This document shows, piece after piece, positions 38,777-47,427 of a stretch of 60,158 nucleotides of DNA; within the stretch, counting starts at the first letter, position 1; the number at the start of each line of letters is the position of its first letter. The notes beneath the pieces were generated by a model. That model saw only the letters and a list, made by a program, of their open reading frames with translations. It was not told the origin of the DNA and did not search any database. The DNA is taken from contig NZ_JAGGOF010000050.1 in NCBI RefSeq assembly GCF_018614775.1, positions 1 through 60,158 on the forward strand. Direction: 5' to 3'. The stretch is from Pseudomonas fluorescens (GTDB taxonomy: Bacteria > Pseudomonadota > Gammaproteobacteria > Pseudomonadales > Pseudomonadaceae). The position numbers were made by a program, and so were the translations under genes.

Positions 38777-39250
38777 TTATTCATCCGGCTTGTCCGGTGC
38801 ATCGCCTGCACTTTTGTAAATGACGTACACGATGAGGCTGGCAGCATGCCTGGGGCGTTTTGATCGCACGTGTTGCGATTGCCTGCACACGATGCAAACG
38901 GCCTGCCGTGATGCGCGTCGGCGTCGATGAAGCGCCGTCAATAACGCCTTATTCTTGTTTGCCCGGCGCAACATTCGTTTACGCCGGCAGGTCGTAGTGT
39001 TCAGGGTCTTGATGAAGTGTTTGCCCTTGGAGAAGTCCGAGGGTGAATATAACGAACGATGGTTGAAGTTTAGCGTGGTGAAAAAGAGCAATAACAAATA
39101 GAACGGAAAGCAGATCAGGAACCAAAGATAGTATTCACGATCTTCATCGTCCAGGAAGGGCAGCGAAATCGCCGCCGAGGTTTCGGATAACGTTGCAAAT
39201 ATGGCGATGAGGGTCAGAGGGTTGGTAATGCTTTTCAAAGGTTTGCTCAT
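38777..39250 (-). CDS. Hypothetical small membrane protein with basic tail
   Basis: A 157-residue protein of unknown function. Residues 1-85 look like a compact two-helix membrane module (NPLTLIAIFATLSETSAAIS; YLWFLICFPFYLLLLFFTTL) ending in LNFNHRSLYSPSDFSKGKHF, a pattern I recall from membrane modules joined to varied C-termini. Residues 92-140 are very rich in Arg/Lys with several Cys and have no family resemblance. In the next frame the DNA would read …DPEHYDLPA-stop at the same point, so a frameshift may have created the tail. The gene is more AT-rich than its neighbours, suggesting transfer. Confidence 0.6.
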   Translation of the reverse strand: MSKPLKSITNPLTLIAIFATLSETSAAISLPFLDDEDREYYLWFLICFPFYLLLLFFTTLNFNHRSLYSPSDFSKGKHFIKTLNTTTCRRKRMLRRANKNKALLTALHRRRRASRQAVCIVCRQSQHVRSKRPRHAASLIVYVIYKSAGDAPDKPDE

Positions 39251-39712
39251 GATGAGTGCTCATGGAAAGTCTCTGTTAATAAGTAAGTGGGTAGGGTTAT
39301 TAATAATTAGTCCAATACGAGCGAGGTGGCAAGCGATGACTACTCACGCGCCAGGACACCGCTGTTTCTTATAATGTCTTGATGGGTCGGGCAGGGCAGG
39401 AAATAGACGGTCAATCGATTATTGGGTTGCTCTTCAGCGCCGATGCATTCGCCATTTACCTGTCCGAAAGGTCGGCGTCGGGGTGTAAATTCACATTCAC
39501 CACAGGTTACCGGAAGGTTAAGAAAGGTCGCTGCGATGCTGCAGAAAAATTCATGACACATTTTTTCCGCGGTATTTTGTAGGATTTTTCTGTATAGCGT
39601 GTAGGTTTCGTCTCTGCCTGCAAACGGCCTAGGGGGGGCGGTATGCCAAGGGAGAAATGACTAGGCTATTGTGCGTGCTCTAAAAATTCGAACAGCGAAG
39701 TTGGATTTGCCC
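39251..39712. other. AT-rich gene-poor region
   Basis: About 460 bases with lower GC than the surroundings. It contains two overlapping weak frames on opposite strands (39340-39561 minus, 73 codons, cysteine-rich; 39379-39582 plus, 67 codons), neither with a good ribosome-binding site or a recognisable domain. It presumably includes promoters of the two flanking genes. Confidence 0.5.
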
Positions 39713-40339
39713 ATGAATAAAGTGCTGATCGTGGATGATCACCCCGTCATTCGTCTTGCTGTACGTTTGCTGATGGAGCGGCATGGTTATGAAGTGGTTG
39801 CTGAAACAGATAACGGCGTCGATGCGCTGCAACACGCGCGTGAACTCATGCCCGATATTGTCATTCTGGATATCGGTATTCCGAAACTGGACGGATTGGA
39901 GGTCATTGCCCGGCTGACCGCCATCCCTTCAGCGATGAAAGTATTAGTCTTGACGTCCCAGTCACCCGGTCATTTTTCCATGCGTTGCATGCAGACCGGT
40001 GCGGCCGGGTATGTCTGCAAGCAACAAGACCTTACCGAGTTATTGAGCGCGATCAAGGCGGTACTCTCCGGCTACAGTTATTTCCCCAACCAGGCATTGC
40101 ATACCGTGCGTTCGAGCCTGGGTAATGCCAGCGAGTCGGACATGGTAGATCGGTTGTCCGGGCGGGAAATGATGGTCCTGCAACAACTGGCTCGCGGAAA
40201 AACCAATAAGGAAATTGCCGATGGAATGTTTTTAAGCAACAAGACGGTCAGTACTTACAAAACCCGTTTATTGTTGAAGCTCAATGCCCGCTCGCTGGTC
40301 GATCTGATCGAGTTGGCGCAGCGTAATGGGTTGGTGTGA
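39713..40339 (+). CDS. NarL/BvgA-family response regulator (orphan)
   Basis: A 208-residue two-domain regulator. The receiver has acidic pocket VDDH (residues 7-10), phosphoacceptor Asp53 (IVILDIGIPKLDG) and Lys in VCKQ; the LuxR-type helix-turn-helix is at the C-terminus (LSGREMMVLQQLARGKTNKEIADGMFLSNKTVSTYKTRLL, about 150-190). It resembles the EvgA/BvgA/RocA subgroup, whose partners are hybrid kinases. No kinase gene is adjacent. The start at 39713 (MNKVLIVDDH) is preferred over an upstream one. Confidence 0.9.
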   Translation: MNKVLIVDDHPVIRLAVRLLMERHGYEVVAETDNGVDALQHARELMPDIVILDIGIPKLDGLEVIARLTAIPSAMKVLVLTSQSPGHFSMRCMQTGAAGYVCKQQDLTELLSAIKAVLSGYSYFPNQALHTVRSSLGNASESDMVDRLSGREMMVLQQLARGKTNKEIADGMFLSNKTVSTYKTRLLLKLNARSLVDLIELAQRNGLV

Positions 40340-40362
40340 GGTTTGCGGTCACGCGTACTCAA

Positions 40363-40389
40363 TAAAAAGCCTCCGTTGGGAGGCTTTTA
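40363..40389. terminator. Bidirectional terminator between response regulator and PA3496-like gene
   Basis: TAAAAAGCCTCC-GTTG-GGAGGCTTTTA is a 7-bp stem with flanking A and T tracts between convergent genes. Confidence 0.85.
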
Positions 40390-40393
40390 CGTG

Positions 40394-40576
40394 TCAGAGA
40401 TCGAAGTCGTAATCGGCCAGTTGCTTCTGCAAGCGGCGCTCTTCCAGCAGATTATCGATGGTGCGGCGTTTGCTCAGGTTGGTTTTCGCCACTTCCACGA
40501 CCACAGGTTCCGCGTCGTCAACGTCAACGGCGATGAATTCGTCTTCTACGTCCAGTTGTTCCTTGCCAGCACTCAT
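40394..40576 (-). CDS. PA3496-family small protein (putative envelope integrity)
   Basis: A 60-residue acidic protein ending in RRTIDNLLEERRLQKQLADYDFDL, a pattern I recognise as the PA3496 family found beside nth in pseudomonads. It has no membrane helix or signal. It is convergent with the response regulator and lies 107 bases downstream of nth on the same strand. The 'envelope integrity' label is a database name I recall, not something the sequence shows. Confidence 0.8.
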   Translation of the reverse strand: MSAGKEQLDVEDEFIAVDVDDAEPVVVEVAKTNLSKRRTIDNLLEERRLQKQLADYDFDL

Positions 40577-40683
40577 GGGTTCGACTCCAGGCTAAGACTG
40601 CCATTGGCGCTCCTTATATCGATAAACCACGGGCGGGTAAAAAAGATTTTTTCAATCGATGGATCAATAAATCCAATAGCGCC

Positions 40684-41322
40684 TCAATCGTCGGAGGTCT
40701 TGTGCTTGTATTCGCATAAATCTTCGATCGGACAGCTGCCGCAGCGCGGCTTGCGGGCCAGGCAGACGTAGCGTCCGTGAAGAATGAGCCAGTGATGGGC
40801 GTCCAGGAGATATTCCTTGGGCACGAATTTCATCAGTTTCTGCTCGACTTCCACCACGTTTTTACCCGGTGCGAGCCCGGTACGGTTACTGACTCGAAAA
40901 ATGTGCGTGTCGACGGCCATGGTCAGTTGCCGAAACGCGGTATTGAGCACCACGTTGGCGGTTTTGCGACCAACGCCTGGAAGGGCTTCCAGTGCCTCAC
41001 GGGTTTGTGGGATCACGCTGCCATGGCGCTCAATCAGCAGGCGACAGGTTTCAATCACGTTTTTGGCCTTGCTGTTGAACAGGCCGATGGTCTTGATGTA
41101 CTCGGACAAACCTTCAACGCCCAAGGCGTAGATGGCCTCCGGCGTATTGGCCACCGGGAACAGCTTGGCCGTGGCTTTATTGACGCCGACGTCGGTGGAC
41201 TGGGCCGACAGAATGACCGCGATCAACAACTCGAACGGTGAGGAATAGGCCAGCTCGGTTTTCGGCTCCGGGTTGTCTGCGTGAAAACGACGAAATATTT
41301 CCAGGCGTTTTGCGGCGTTCAT
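40684..41322 (-). CDS. nth: Endonuclease III
   Basis: DNA glycosylase/AP lyase that removes oxidised pyrimidines. The 212-residue protein has the helix-hairpin-helix ALPGVGRKTANVVLN with catalytic Lys (about 120), the catalytic Asp in VDTHIFRVSNR (about 138), and the C-terminal [4Fe-4S] cysteines (CLARKPRCGSCPIEDLC, CX6CX2CX5C). Its start overlaps the rsxE stop (ATGA), so it is the last gene of the rsx operon. Confidence 0.97.
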   Translation of the reverse strand: MNAAKRLEIFRRFHADNPEPKTELAYSSPFELLIAVILSAQSTDVGVNKATAKLFPVANTPEAIYALGVEGLSEYIKTIGLFNSKAKNVIETCRLLIERHGSVIPQTREALEALPGVGRKTANVVLNTAFRQLTMAVDTHIFRVSNRTGLAPGKNVVEVEQKLMKFVPKEYLLDAHHWLILHGRYVCLARKPRCGSCPIEDLCEYKHKTSDD

Positions 41323-41846
41323 AGGCGCGGCGTTTCCTCGGTAGGTAAAGGTTTTTTTGCGGCGGTCCAGGCTTGGCGGGCCGCCAGCAGCAGGCCAAGC
41401 AGGATGAACCCGCCAGGGGCGAGCAGGGCCAGGGGCAATCCGCTGCCGATCAGCTCGCGCGCGACACCCAGCCCGATCAGCCAGAGGCCGAACAGCCCGG
41501 CCAATCTCAGGTGTCCGGGCAAGTGGGACTCAACGAAGCCACCGTCCTGTTCCAGCGCCACGCAGCTCAAGGCGATCCAGCCTACATAAAGGGGGCGGTA
41601 CAGCTCCAGCGCCCAGGCCTGGAGCGCGAAGCCTGCGCAGGCGGTCAGGGTGGCGGCCAGCACGATGGACGCGAGCAGTCGTTGAGCGGCCGTCAGGCGG
41701 GGCCGGACACCTCCCATCGCTGCACCATGAGCGAAGCTGATCACAACCCAGGCCAGCCACAGGCCTAGCGCGCCAGCCAGCGAATCGCTCGCGCCGATCA
41801 ACGGCACGAGCAGCAGCCCGCGTGTCAGTGCCCATGGTTTATTCAT
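41319..41846 (-). CDS. rsxE: Divergent Rnf/Rsx complex subunit E (short form)
   Basis: A 175-residue inner-membrane protein, shorter than the usual ~230-residue RsxE. Identity comes from its place in the operon, the N-terminal alignment (LLLVPLIGASDSLAGALGLW against the canonical LLGLCPLLAVT… stretch) and the conserved ending RELIGSGLPLALLAPGGFILLGLLLA. Of the two intramembrane cysteines expected in RsxE, the first is replaced (Val at residue 14), the second may remain at Cys95 (IALSCVALEQ). It overlaps the rsxG stop by 8 bases. Confidence 0.75.
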   Translation of the reverse strand: MNKPWALTRGLLLVPLIGASDSLAGALGLWLAWVVISFAHGAAMGGVRPRLTAAQRLLASIVLAATLTACAGFALQAWALELYRPLYVGWIALSCVALEQDGGFVESHLPGHLRLAGLFGLWLIGLGVARELIGSGLPLALLAPGGFILLGLLLAARQAWTAAKKPLPTEETPRL

Positions 41847-42450
41847 CCTCGGCCACTCTGGTCAATTGGGCCTGGTGCGCATCGAAGTAGCGCAGCGCAT
41901 CCTGAACGGCCTGGAGAACCGCGCGGGACGTCACGGTTGCGCCGGCGAGTTGATCGAACTGCCCGCCGTCCTTTTTCAAGGCCCAGTCGCAGTCGGCGGA
42001 CACCTGGCGGGATTGGCCGGTGAGGCTGTGCAACCAGGCATTCGGCCAGTCGGCAATCGCCGCGCCCAAGCCGGGTGTCTCCGCTTGATGCAGGGTTTTC
42101 ACCCCGAGCAATCGACCGTGCGAGTCGACCGCCACCAGCAATTCGATGCGACCTTCGTAGCCCAGCGCTTCGCTACGTAACAGCACGGCAGTGGGCTGGC
42201 CGCCGTGGGTCGCCAGGTAGGCGTTCAGCAGCGTGCTATGGATCAGGGGCACCGGGCCCGTCAGGACGGGCTGCGTCAGGGGCTGGTTGTCATAGCGCCC
42301 GGCGGGCAATATCTCCAGTAACGTCCTGTTCGCGAGCGCTTGCTGCCTGGCCTCGATACGTCCGGCGGTGCCAAGGTGCGTGAGGTAAGTGGCGCCGCAC
42401 CCCAGGCCAATCAAAACGATCAGGATGGCGAGGCCTCCGGGGTTTTTCAT
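41839..42450 (-). CDS. rsxG: Rnf/Rsx complex subunit G (FMN-binding)
   Basis: A 203-residue protein with an N-terminal membrane helix (GLAILIVLIGLGCGATYL) and a periplasmic FMN-binding domain. The covalent FMN site is present as LAGATVTSRAV, where the second Thr-type position of (S/T)GAT is intact. It also keeps HQAETPGLGAAI, the conserved ETPGLG loop. The start at 42450 overlaps the rsxD stop by 4 bases; the longer open frame upstream lies inside rsxD. Confidence 0.88.
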   Translation of the reverse strand: MKNPGGLAILIVLIGLGCGATYLTHLGTAGRIEARQQALANRTLLEILPAGRYDNQPLTQPVLTGPVPLIHSTLLNAYLATHGGQPTAVLLRSEALGYEGRIELLVAVDSHGRLLGVKTLHQAETPGLGAAIADWPNAWLHSLTGQSRQVSADCDWALKKDGGQFDQLAGATVTSRAVLQAVQDALRYFDAHQAQLTRVAEDE

Positions 42451-43433
42451 GTGGGCAGCCGCTGTTGTCGCGTTTCGGCAAACCGATCCAGTGCCGGAAC
42501 GCCGAGGTTCATCAGCAACACCGCAAAGGCCACGCCATCCGGGTAACCGCCCCAGGTGCGAATCAGGTACACCAGCAGCCCGACGCCTGCGCCAAACAAC
42601 AGGCGAGCGAGCGGCGCCCTGGCGCCCGAGACCGGTTCGGTTGCGATAAAGAACGCGCCCAGCATGGTTGCACCGCTGAGCAGATGCAACAGCGGCGAGC
42701 CGTGGGAATCGGAGCCTGAGCCGTTCCAGCACAGCAGGCTGACGAGAAACAGGCTTGCCAGCATGCCCGCCGGCGCGTGCCAACTGAAGACCCGTTGTTG
42801 CAACAGGAACAGACCGCCCGCCAGGAACGCCAGATTGACCCATTCGGCACCCCGGCCACCGAAATGGCCGAACGCCGGGTGGCTGGCGAACAGTTCATCG
42901 ATGGTCAGGCTCCGGTTGATACGCAGACTGTCCAGCGCCGTCGCTCCGGCCCAGGCATCGGCCGGCGGTTGGGCACCGAACACCTGGTGCAGGCCTTCCA
43001 CCCAACCTACGCCGTGGGGCGCTGGCCATTGGCTCATGTGGGCAGGAAACGCCACCAACACCAGCGCGTACCCGAGCATCGCAGGGTTGAACGGATTGTT
43101 GCCGACGCCGCCCCACAGGTGCTTGCCAAATAGCAGTGCACAGGCCGCCGCTGTGACGGTCAACCACCAGGGGCAATACGCCGGCAAGGCCAGGGCCAGG
43201 AGGGTGGCGCTGACCAGCGCGCTGCCGTCGTTCAGGTCCGGTGTGAGTGGCCGGTGGCGCAGGCGCAACACGAGCGCCTCGACCGCCAGCGCAGTGAGGG
43301 CAGCCAGCAACAGGTTGAGCGCCACGCCCCAACCCTGGAACCACAGCAGCGCCAGCACGCCCGGCAGCGTCGCCAGCAGCACCCGCTTCATCGCCTGGCG
43401 CAGCCGTTCGTCCACGGGCTCAGGACGCGGCAT
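42447..43433 (-). CDS. rsxD: Rnf/Rsx complex subunit D
   Basis: A 328-residue polytopic membrane protein of the NqrB/RnfD family. [15 protein letters not shown] (about 120-134) is the hallmark, and the expected FMN-threonine is found in [12 protein letters not shown] (about 172). It starts 13 bases inside the end of rsxB. In canonical operons rsxC lies between rsxB and rsxD; here the two overlap directly, leaving no room for it. Confidence 0.9.
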   Translation of the reverse strand: MPRPEPVDERLRQAMKRVLLATLPGVLALLWFQGWGVALNLLLAALTALAVEALVLRLRHRPLTPDLNDGSALVSATLLALALPAYCPWWLTVTAAACALLFGKHLWGGVGNNPFNPAMLGYALVLVAFPAHMSQWPAPHGVGWVEGLHQVFGAQPPADAWAGATALDSLRINRSLTIDELFASHPAFGHFGGRGAEWVNLAFLAGGLFLLQQRVFSWHAPAGMLASLFLVSLLCWNGSGSDSHGSPLLHLLSGATMLGAFFIATEPVSGARAPLARLLFGAGVGLLVYLIRTWGGYPDGVAFAVLLMNLGVPALDRFAETRQQRLPT

Positions 43434-44433
43434 GGGCGTCCACCTGGCGCTCGGCGTCTTGCACCGCTTGCTCCAGCGCCAACACCTGGTCCTGCGTAGC
43501 TGCAGCCGCGCGGGCTTTGCTCAGTTCGGCCCGGCGCATCGCCAACTGGATCCTGGCGCGCTTCAGTTCGGCGCTCTGCGCGGGTGCAGGGGCTGGAGCG
43601 GCCGGAGCGACCGGCGACGCGGTGCGTTCCAGTTGCGCCAGGGCCTGTTCTGCCGCTTCGAATTGACGTTGCAGCACGATCAGTTGCGATTGCTGCTCGA
43701 AGGTCGGTGGGTGACCGAAGGCCTTCAAGGATTTATTCAGCTGCGCGCGGCTCATGGCCAGGTCGATCTTGGCTTTTTTCAAGGCTGCATCGGCGTTGGC
43801 CGCTTTTTGCGCGCGCACACGCTCCAGTGCAGCTTGCACGGGATCGAGGTGGGGCTGGGGTTGCGCGGCGCGTTGGGTGCGGGCCAGGCGCTCCGCTTGG
43901 CGCTGCGCTTCTTCGCGACGCAAACGTGCAGTGCGTTGTTCGAAACGCCGCCGGGCATGGTTGCGCTTGGCCGCGCGTGCCTGGTGCTCCTCGATGCTGA
44001 AGGCCAGGCCGCCGACAATCGGCAGCACGGTCGACGCCGGCAAGGGGCGCATCTCGATGCAATCCACCGGGCAAGGCGCGACGCAGAGATCGCAACCGGT
44101 GCATTCGTCGATGAGGACGGTGTGCATCAGCTTTGCCGCGCCGACGATCGCGTCCACCGGGCAGGCCTGGATGCACTTGGTGCAGCCGATGCATTCGGCC
44201 TCACGGATGAAGGCGATTTGCGCCGGCGCTGAGCCGCGGCTGGCGTCCAGTTCCAACACCGGCACCTTCATCAGGTCGGCGAGGGCCGCGATGGTTTCAT
44301 GTCCGCCAGGCGGGCACTTATTGATAGGTTCGCCCTGGGCGATGCCTTCGGCGTAGGGCTTGCAGCCCGGATGGCCGCATTTGCCGCATTGGGTTTGCGG
44401 CAGCAGGGCGTCGATACGTTGAATCAGACTCAT
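43420..44433 (-). CDS. rsxB: Rnf/Rsx complex subunit B with C-terminal repeat extension
   Basis: An iron-sulfur protein of 337 residues; canonical RsxB is about 190. It begins directly at [14 protein letters not shown] with the N-terminal cluster motif (Cys16, Cys19, Cys24, Cys40), then two [4Fe-4S] ferredoxin motifs ([14 protein letters not shown] 81-94; [14 protein letters not shown] 111-124). The usual N-terminal membrane helix is absent. Residues 150-337 form a charged, coiled-coil-like tail with two related repeats ([20 protein letters not shown] at 217-236; [20 protein letters not shown] at 289-308). Repeats of this kind are known from the C-terminus of RsxC, which is missing here. The start overlaps the rsxA stop. 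Confidence 0.9.
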   Translation of the reverse strand: MSLIQRIDALLPQTQCGKCGHPGCKPYAEGIAQGEPINKCPPGGHETIAALADLMKVPVLELDASRGSAPAQIAFIREAECIGCTKCIQACPVDAIVGAAKLMHTVLIDECTGCDLCVAPCPVDCIEMRPLPASTVLPIVGGLAFSIEEHQARAAKRNHARRRFEQRTARLRREEAQRQAERLARTQRAAQPQPHLDPVQAALERVRAQKAANADAALKKAKIDLAMSRAQLNKSLKAFGHPPTFEQQSQLIVLQRQFEAAEQALAQLERTASPVAPAAPAPAPAQSAELKRARIQLAMRRAELSKARAAAATQDQVLALEQAVQDAERQVDAHAAS

Positions 44434-45002
44434 GTTTTGACCAGCCCGCGCAATCCAAGGAAGGCCACTGCCATCAGTCCGGCGCTGATCAACTGAATCG
44501 GCAGGCCGCGAAAGGGCATGGCAATAGCGTGATTGAAGGTGCGCTGGCGCAAATCCTCGAACAGGCTCAGCACCAGCCAGAATCCCAACCCGCCGCCCAG
44601 GCTCAAGGCAATGGCGTGGCCCAGGCCCTGGTCATCCTCGCCGTTGAGCAGCGTGATGCCCAATACGCCGACGTTGCCGAGCAACAGCGGCCACAACCCG
44701 TCGAATGGCACTGTGGGCAGCCAGCGCGCCAGCACGCGCAGCAACGGCCCGATCAGCAGCGCGCTCAAGGGCAACCACACCAGCAGGCGCAGGGAGGTGA
44801 GGTGTGTCGGCGCCAGCAGCCAGTGGTCGATCAGATACCCCAGGGTGCCCACCGTCAGCATCAGGCAAGTCGTCGCCAGCCCCAGGGCGTGGACCTGGCG
44901 CCTGCCATGGGTGTCCAGCAGCGGATCGACGCCCAGCGGCCAGTGCAACACCAGGTTGTTGATCAGGGCGGTGCTGAGCAATGTGAGGACGAATTCGGTC
45001 AT
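44430..45002 (-). CDS. rsxA: Divergent Rnf/Rsx complex subunit A
   Basis: A 190-residue membrane protein with six helices that aligns along its length with RsxA ([58 protein letters not shown] at the end). The two cysteines that in RsxA/NqrE help hold an intramembrane iron-sulfur centre are replaced by Asp26 (LGVDPLL, canonical LGLCPF) and Val111 (LGNVGVLG, canonical TTNCAVLG). It is the first gene of rsxABDGE-nth. Confidence 0.85.
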   Translation of the reverse strand: MTEFVLTLLSTALINNLVLHWPLGVDPLLDTHGRRQVHALGLATTCLMLTVGTLGYLIDHWLLAPTHLTSLRLLVWLPLSALLIGPLLRVLARWLPTVPFDGLWPLLLGNVGVLGITLLNGEDDQGLGHAIALSLGGGLGFWLVLSLFEDLRQRTFNHAIAMPFRGLPIQLISAGLMAVAFLGLRGLVKT

Positions 45003-45075
45003 GGGCGTAGGGCGACAACCAACCTGTTACAAGATTAGGCATTATCCGCCACGCGACGAGGGTGGGCCAGATATG

Positions 45076-45112
45076 AAAATCCCACAGCCGCCTGCGAAGC
45101 GACTGTGGGATC
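45076..45112 (-). terminator. Terminator-like hairpin past metG
   Basis: ATCCCACAGTCGC…GCGGCTGTGGGATTTT on the minus strand: a stem of about 12 bp with a short T-run, 20 bases past the metG stop. Confidence 0.65.
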
Positions 45113-45131
45113 GGTGCAGCAGGGCGTTGCG

Positions 45132-47177
45132 TTACTTGATCCGCTGGCCCGGCTTGGCGCCGCTGTCGGGGCTCAGCAGGTAGATTTCCTCACCGCCGGG
45201 GCCCGCCGCCATGACCATGCCTTCGGACACCCCGAAGCGCATTTTCCGTGGCTTGAGGTTGGCGATCATCATGGTCAGCCGACCTTCGAGCTTGGCCGGG
45301 TCCGGATAGGCGCTCTTGATCCCGGAGAACACGTTGCGTTGTTCATCGCCGATGTCCAGGGTCAGGCGCAGCAGCTTGTCCGCACCCTCGACGGCTTCGG
45401 CCTTGACGATCAGCGCCACGCGCAGGTCCACGGCGGCAAAGGCGTCGAACTCGATTTCCGGCGACAGCGGGTCCTTGGCCAGTTCGCCGTTGCCGGCCGG
45501 CGCCCCGGTGTCGGTCTGGCTGGCGGCCAGGTCTTCCTTGGAGGCGTCGGTCATCGCTTGCACCTTGGTGGCATCAATACGGGTCATCAGCGGCTTGAAC
45601 TCGTTCAGCTGATGGTTGCTCAGCAGGGTCTGGTGATCGTTCCAGGTCAGCGGCGCGACGTTGAGGAACGCCTCGGCATCGGCGGCCAGCAGCGGCAGCA
45701 CCGGCTTGAGGAAAATCACCAACTGGCGGAACAGGTTGACGCCCAGGGCGCAAATCGCCTGGACTTCCGCCTGCTTGCCTTCCTGTTTGTTCAGCGACCA
45801 CGGTGCTTTATCGGCGATCCAGGCGTTGGCGCGGTCGGCCAGGGCCATGATTTCGCGCATGGCGCGGGCAAAGTCGCGGGCCTCGTAGGCTTCGGCGATG
45901 CTTGGCGCAGCGGCCAGGAACGCCTCGGTCAGCTCCGGTGCAGCGTTACCCGCCACCAGCACGCCGGCGTTGCCTTTGTGGATGAAACCGGCGCAGCGGC
46001 TGGCAATGTTGACGACCTTGCCCACCAGGTCGGAGTTGACCTTCTGCACGAAGTCTTCGAGGTTCAGGTCCAGGTCATCGACGCCACGGCCGAGCTTGGC
46101 CGCGTAGTAGTAGCGCAGGTATTCCGGCGACAGGTGGTCCAGGTAGGTCCGGGCCTTGATGAAGGTGCCGCGGGACTTGGACATTTTCTGGCCGTTGACG
46201 GTCAGGTAGCCGTGCACGTTGATGCCGGTCGGCTTGCGGTAGCCCGCGCCTTCGAGCATCGCCGGCCAGAACAGGGCGTGGAAGTTGACGATGTCCTTGC
46301 CGATGAAGTGGTACAGCTCGGCGGTGGAGTCCTTGCCCCAGAACGCATCGAAGTCCAGCGCCGGCGTGCGGTTGCAGAGGTTCTTGAAGCTGGCCATGTA
46401 GCCGATCGGCGCGTCCAGCCAGACATAGAAGTACTTGCCCGGCTCGTCGGGAATCTCGAAGCCGAAATACGGCGCATCGCGGGAGATGTCCCACTGCTGC
46501 AGGCCGGCGTCGAGCCATTCGGAAAGCTTGTTGGCGACGGCGTCCTGCAGGGTGCCGCTGCGGGTCCAGGTTTGCAGCATCTGCTGGAAATCCGGCAGCT
46601 TGAAGAAGAAGTGCTGGGAGTCCTTTAGCACCGGCGTGGCCCCGGAAATCGCCGATTTCGGGTCCTTCAGGTCGGTCGGTGCATAGGTGGCGCCGCACTT
46701 TTCGCAGTTGTCGCCGTACTGGTCCTCGGTGCCGCATTTCGGGCAGGTGCCCTTGATGAAGCGGTCGGCCAGGAACATTTTCTTTTCCGGGTCGAAATAC
46801 TGGGTGATCGAGCGGGTAGCGATGTGCCCGGCGTCACGCAGCTTGAGGTAGATCTGGCTCGACAGCTCACGGTTTTCTTCGGCGTGGGTGGAGTGGAAGT
46901 TGTCGAAGTCCACCAGGAACTCGGCAAAGTCGGCGCTGTGTTCAGCCTGGACGTTGGCGATCAGTTGTTCCGGGGTGATGCCTTCCTTTTCTGCACGCAG
47001 CATGATGGCCGAACCGTGGGCGTCGTCGGCGCAGACATAGATGCATTGGTTACCGCGATGCTTCTGGAAGCGCACCCACATATCGGTCTGGATATATTCC
47101 AGCATATGGCCGAGGTGAATCGAACCATTGGCATAGGGCAGGGCGCTGGTGACGAGGATCTTGCGTGGCTCGGACAT
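45132..47177 (-). CDS. metG: Methionyl-tRNA synthetase
   Basis: Charges tRNA-Met. The 681-residue enzyme has the class I HIGH-type motif SIHLGHM (about 19-25), a zinc knuckle ([18 protein letters not shown], about 145-162), the KMSKS loop [10 protein letters not shown] (about 336-345), and a C-terminal EMAP/Trbp tRNA-binding domain (residues ~575-681, [19 protein letters not shown]). It is divergent from apbC, the usual Pseudomonas pairing. Confidence 0.98.
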   Translation of the reverse strand: MSEPRKILVTSALPYANGSIHLGHMLEYIQTDMWVRFQKHRGNQCIYVCADDAHGSAIMLRAEKEGITPEQLIANVQAEHSADFAEFLVDFDNFHSTHAEENRELSSQIYLKLRDAGHIATRSITQYFDPEKKMFLADRFIKGTCPKCGTEDQYGDNCEKCGATYAPTDLKDPKSAISGATPVLKDSQHFFFKLPDFQQMLQTWTRSGTLQDAVANKLSEWLDAGLQQWDISRDAPYFGFEIPDEPGKYFYVWLDAPIGYMASFKNLCNRTPALDFDAFWGKDSTAELYHFIGKDIVNFHALFWPAMLEGAGYRKPTGINVHGYLTVNGQKMSKSRGTFIKARTYLDHLSPEYLRYYYAAKLGRGVDDLDLNLEDFVQKVNSDLVGKVVNIASRCAGFIHKGNAGVLVAGNAAPELTEAFLAAAPSIAEAYEARDFARAMREIMALADRANAWIADKAPWSLNKQEGKQAEVQAICALGVNLFRQLVIFLKPVLPLLAADAEAFLNVAPLTWNDHQTLLSNHQLNEFKPLMTRIDATKVQAMTDASKEDLAASQTDTGAPAGNGELAKDPLSPEIEFDAFAAVDLRVALIVKAEAVEGADKLLRLTLDIGDEQRNVFSGIKSAYPDPAKLEGRLTMMIANLKPRKMRFGVSEGMVMAAGPGGEEIYLLSPDSGAKPGQRIK

Positions 47178-47282
47178 GGGGCTCGGCTACTTGATGAAAC
47201 GGAGGTCGGCCACTATAAAGCGCCAGCGGCTTTTTTTCACCCTTCGGGCCTGTTTCGGGATGCACCCGCAACGGGGGGCGAA

Positions 47283-47371
47283 CTGTGGGAGCAAGGCTTG
47301 CCCGCAATGGGGGCGCTTCGGTTTCAGGATAAACCGCGTGAACTTCGTCGCCGGCAAGCCTTGCTCCCACG
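47283..47371. repeat. Variant REP doublet (GGGAGCAAGGCTTGCC type)
   Basis: CTGTGGGAGCAAGGCTTGCC and GGCAAGCCTTGCTCCCACGG face each other about 50 bases apart in the metG-apbC promoter region. The core differs from the main family (GCAAGGCTTGCC instead of GCGAGCCTGCTC). Confidence 0.85.
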
Positions 47372-47427
47372 GATGGGCGGCGTAGGATAGCGGCCTTGAT
47401 TTTCCAGTCTTGCTATCGGAGTTGCCC

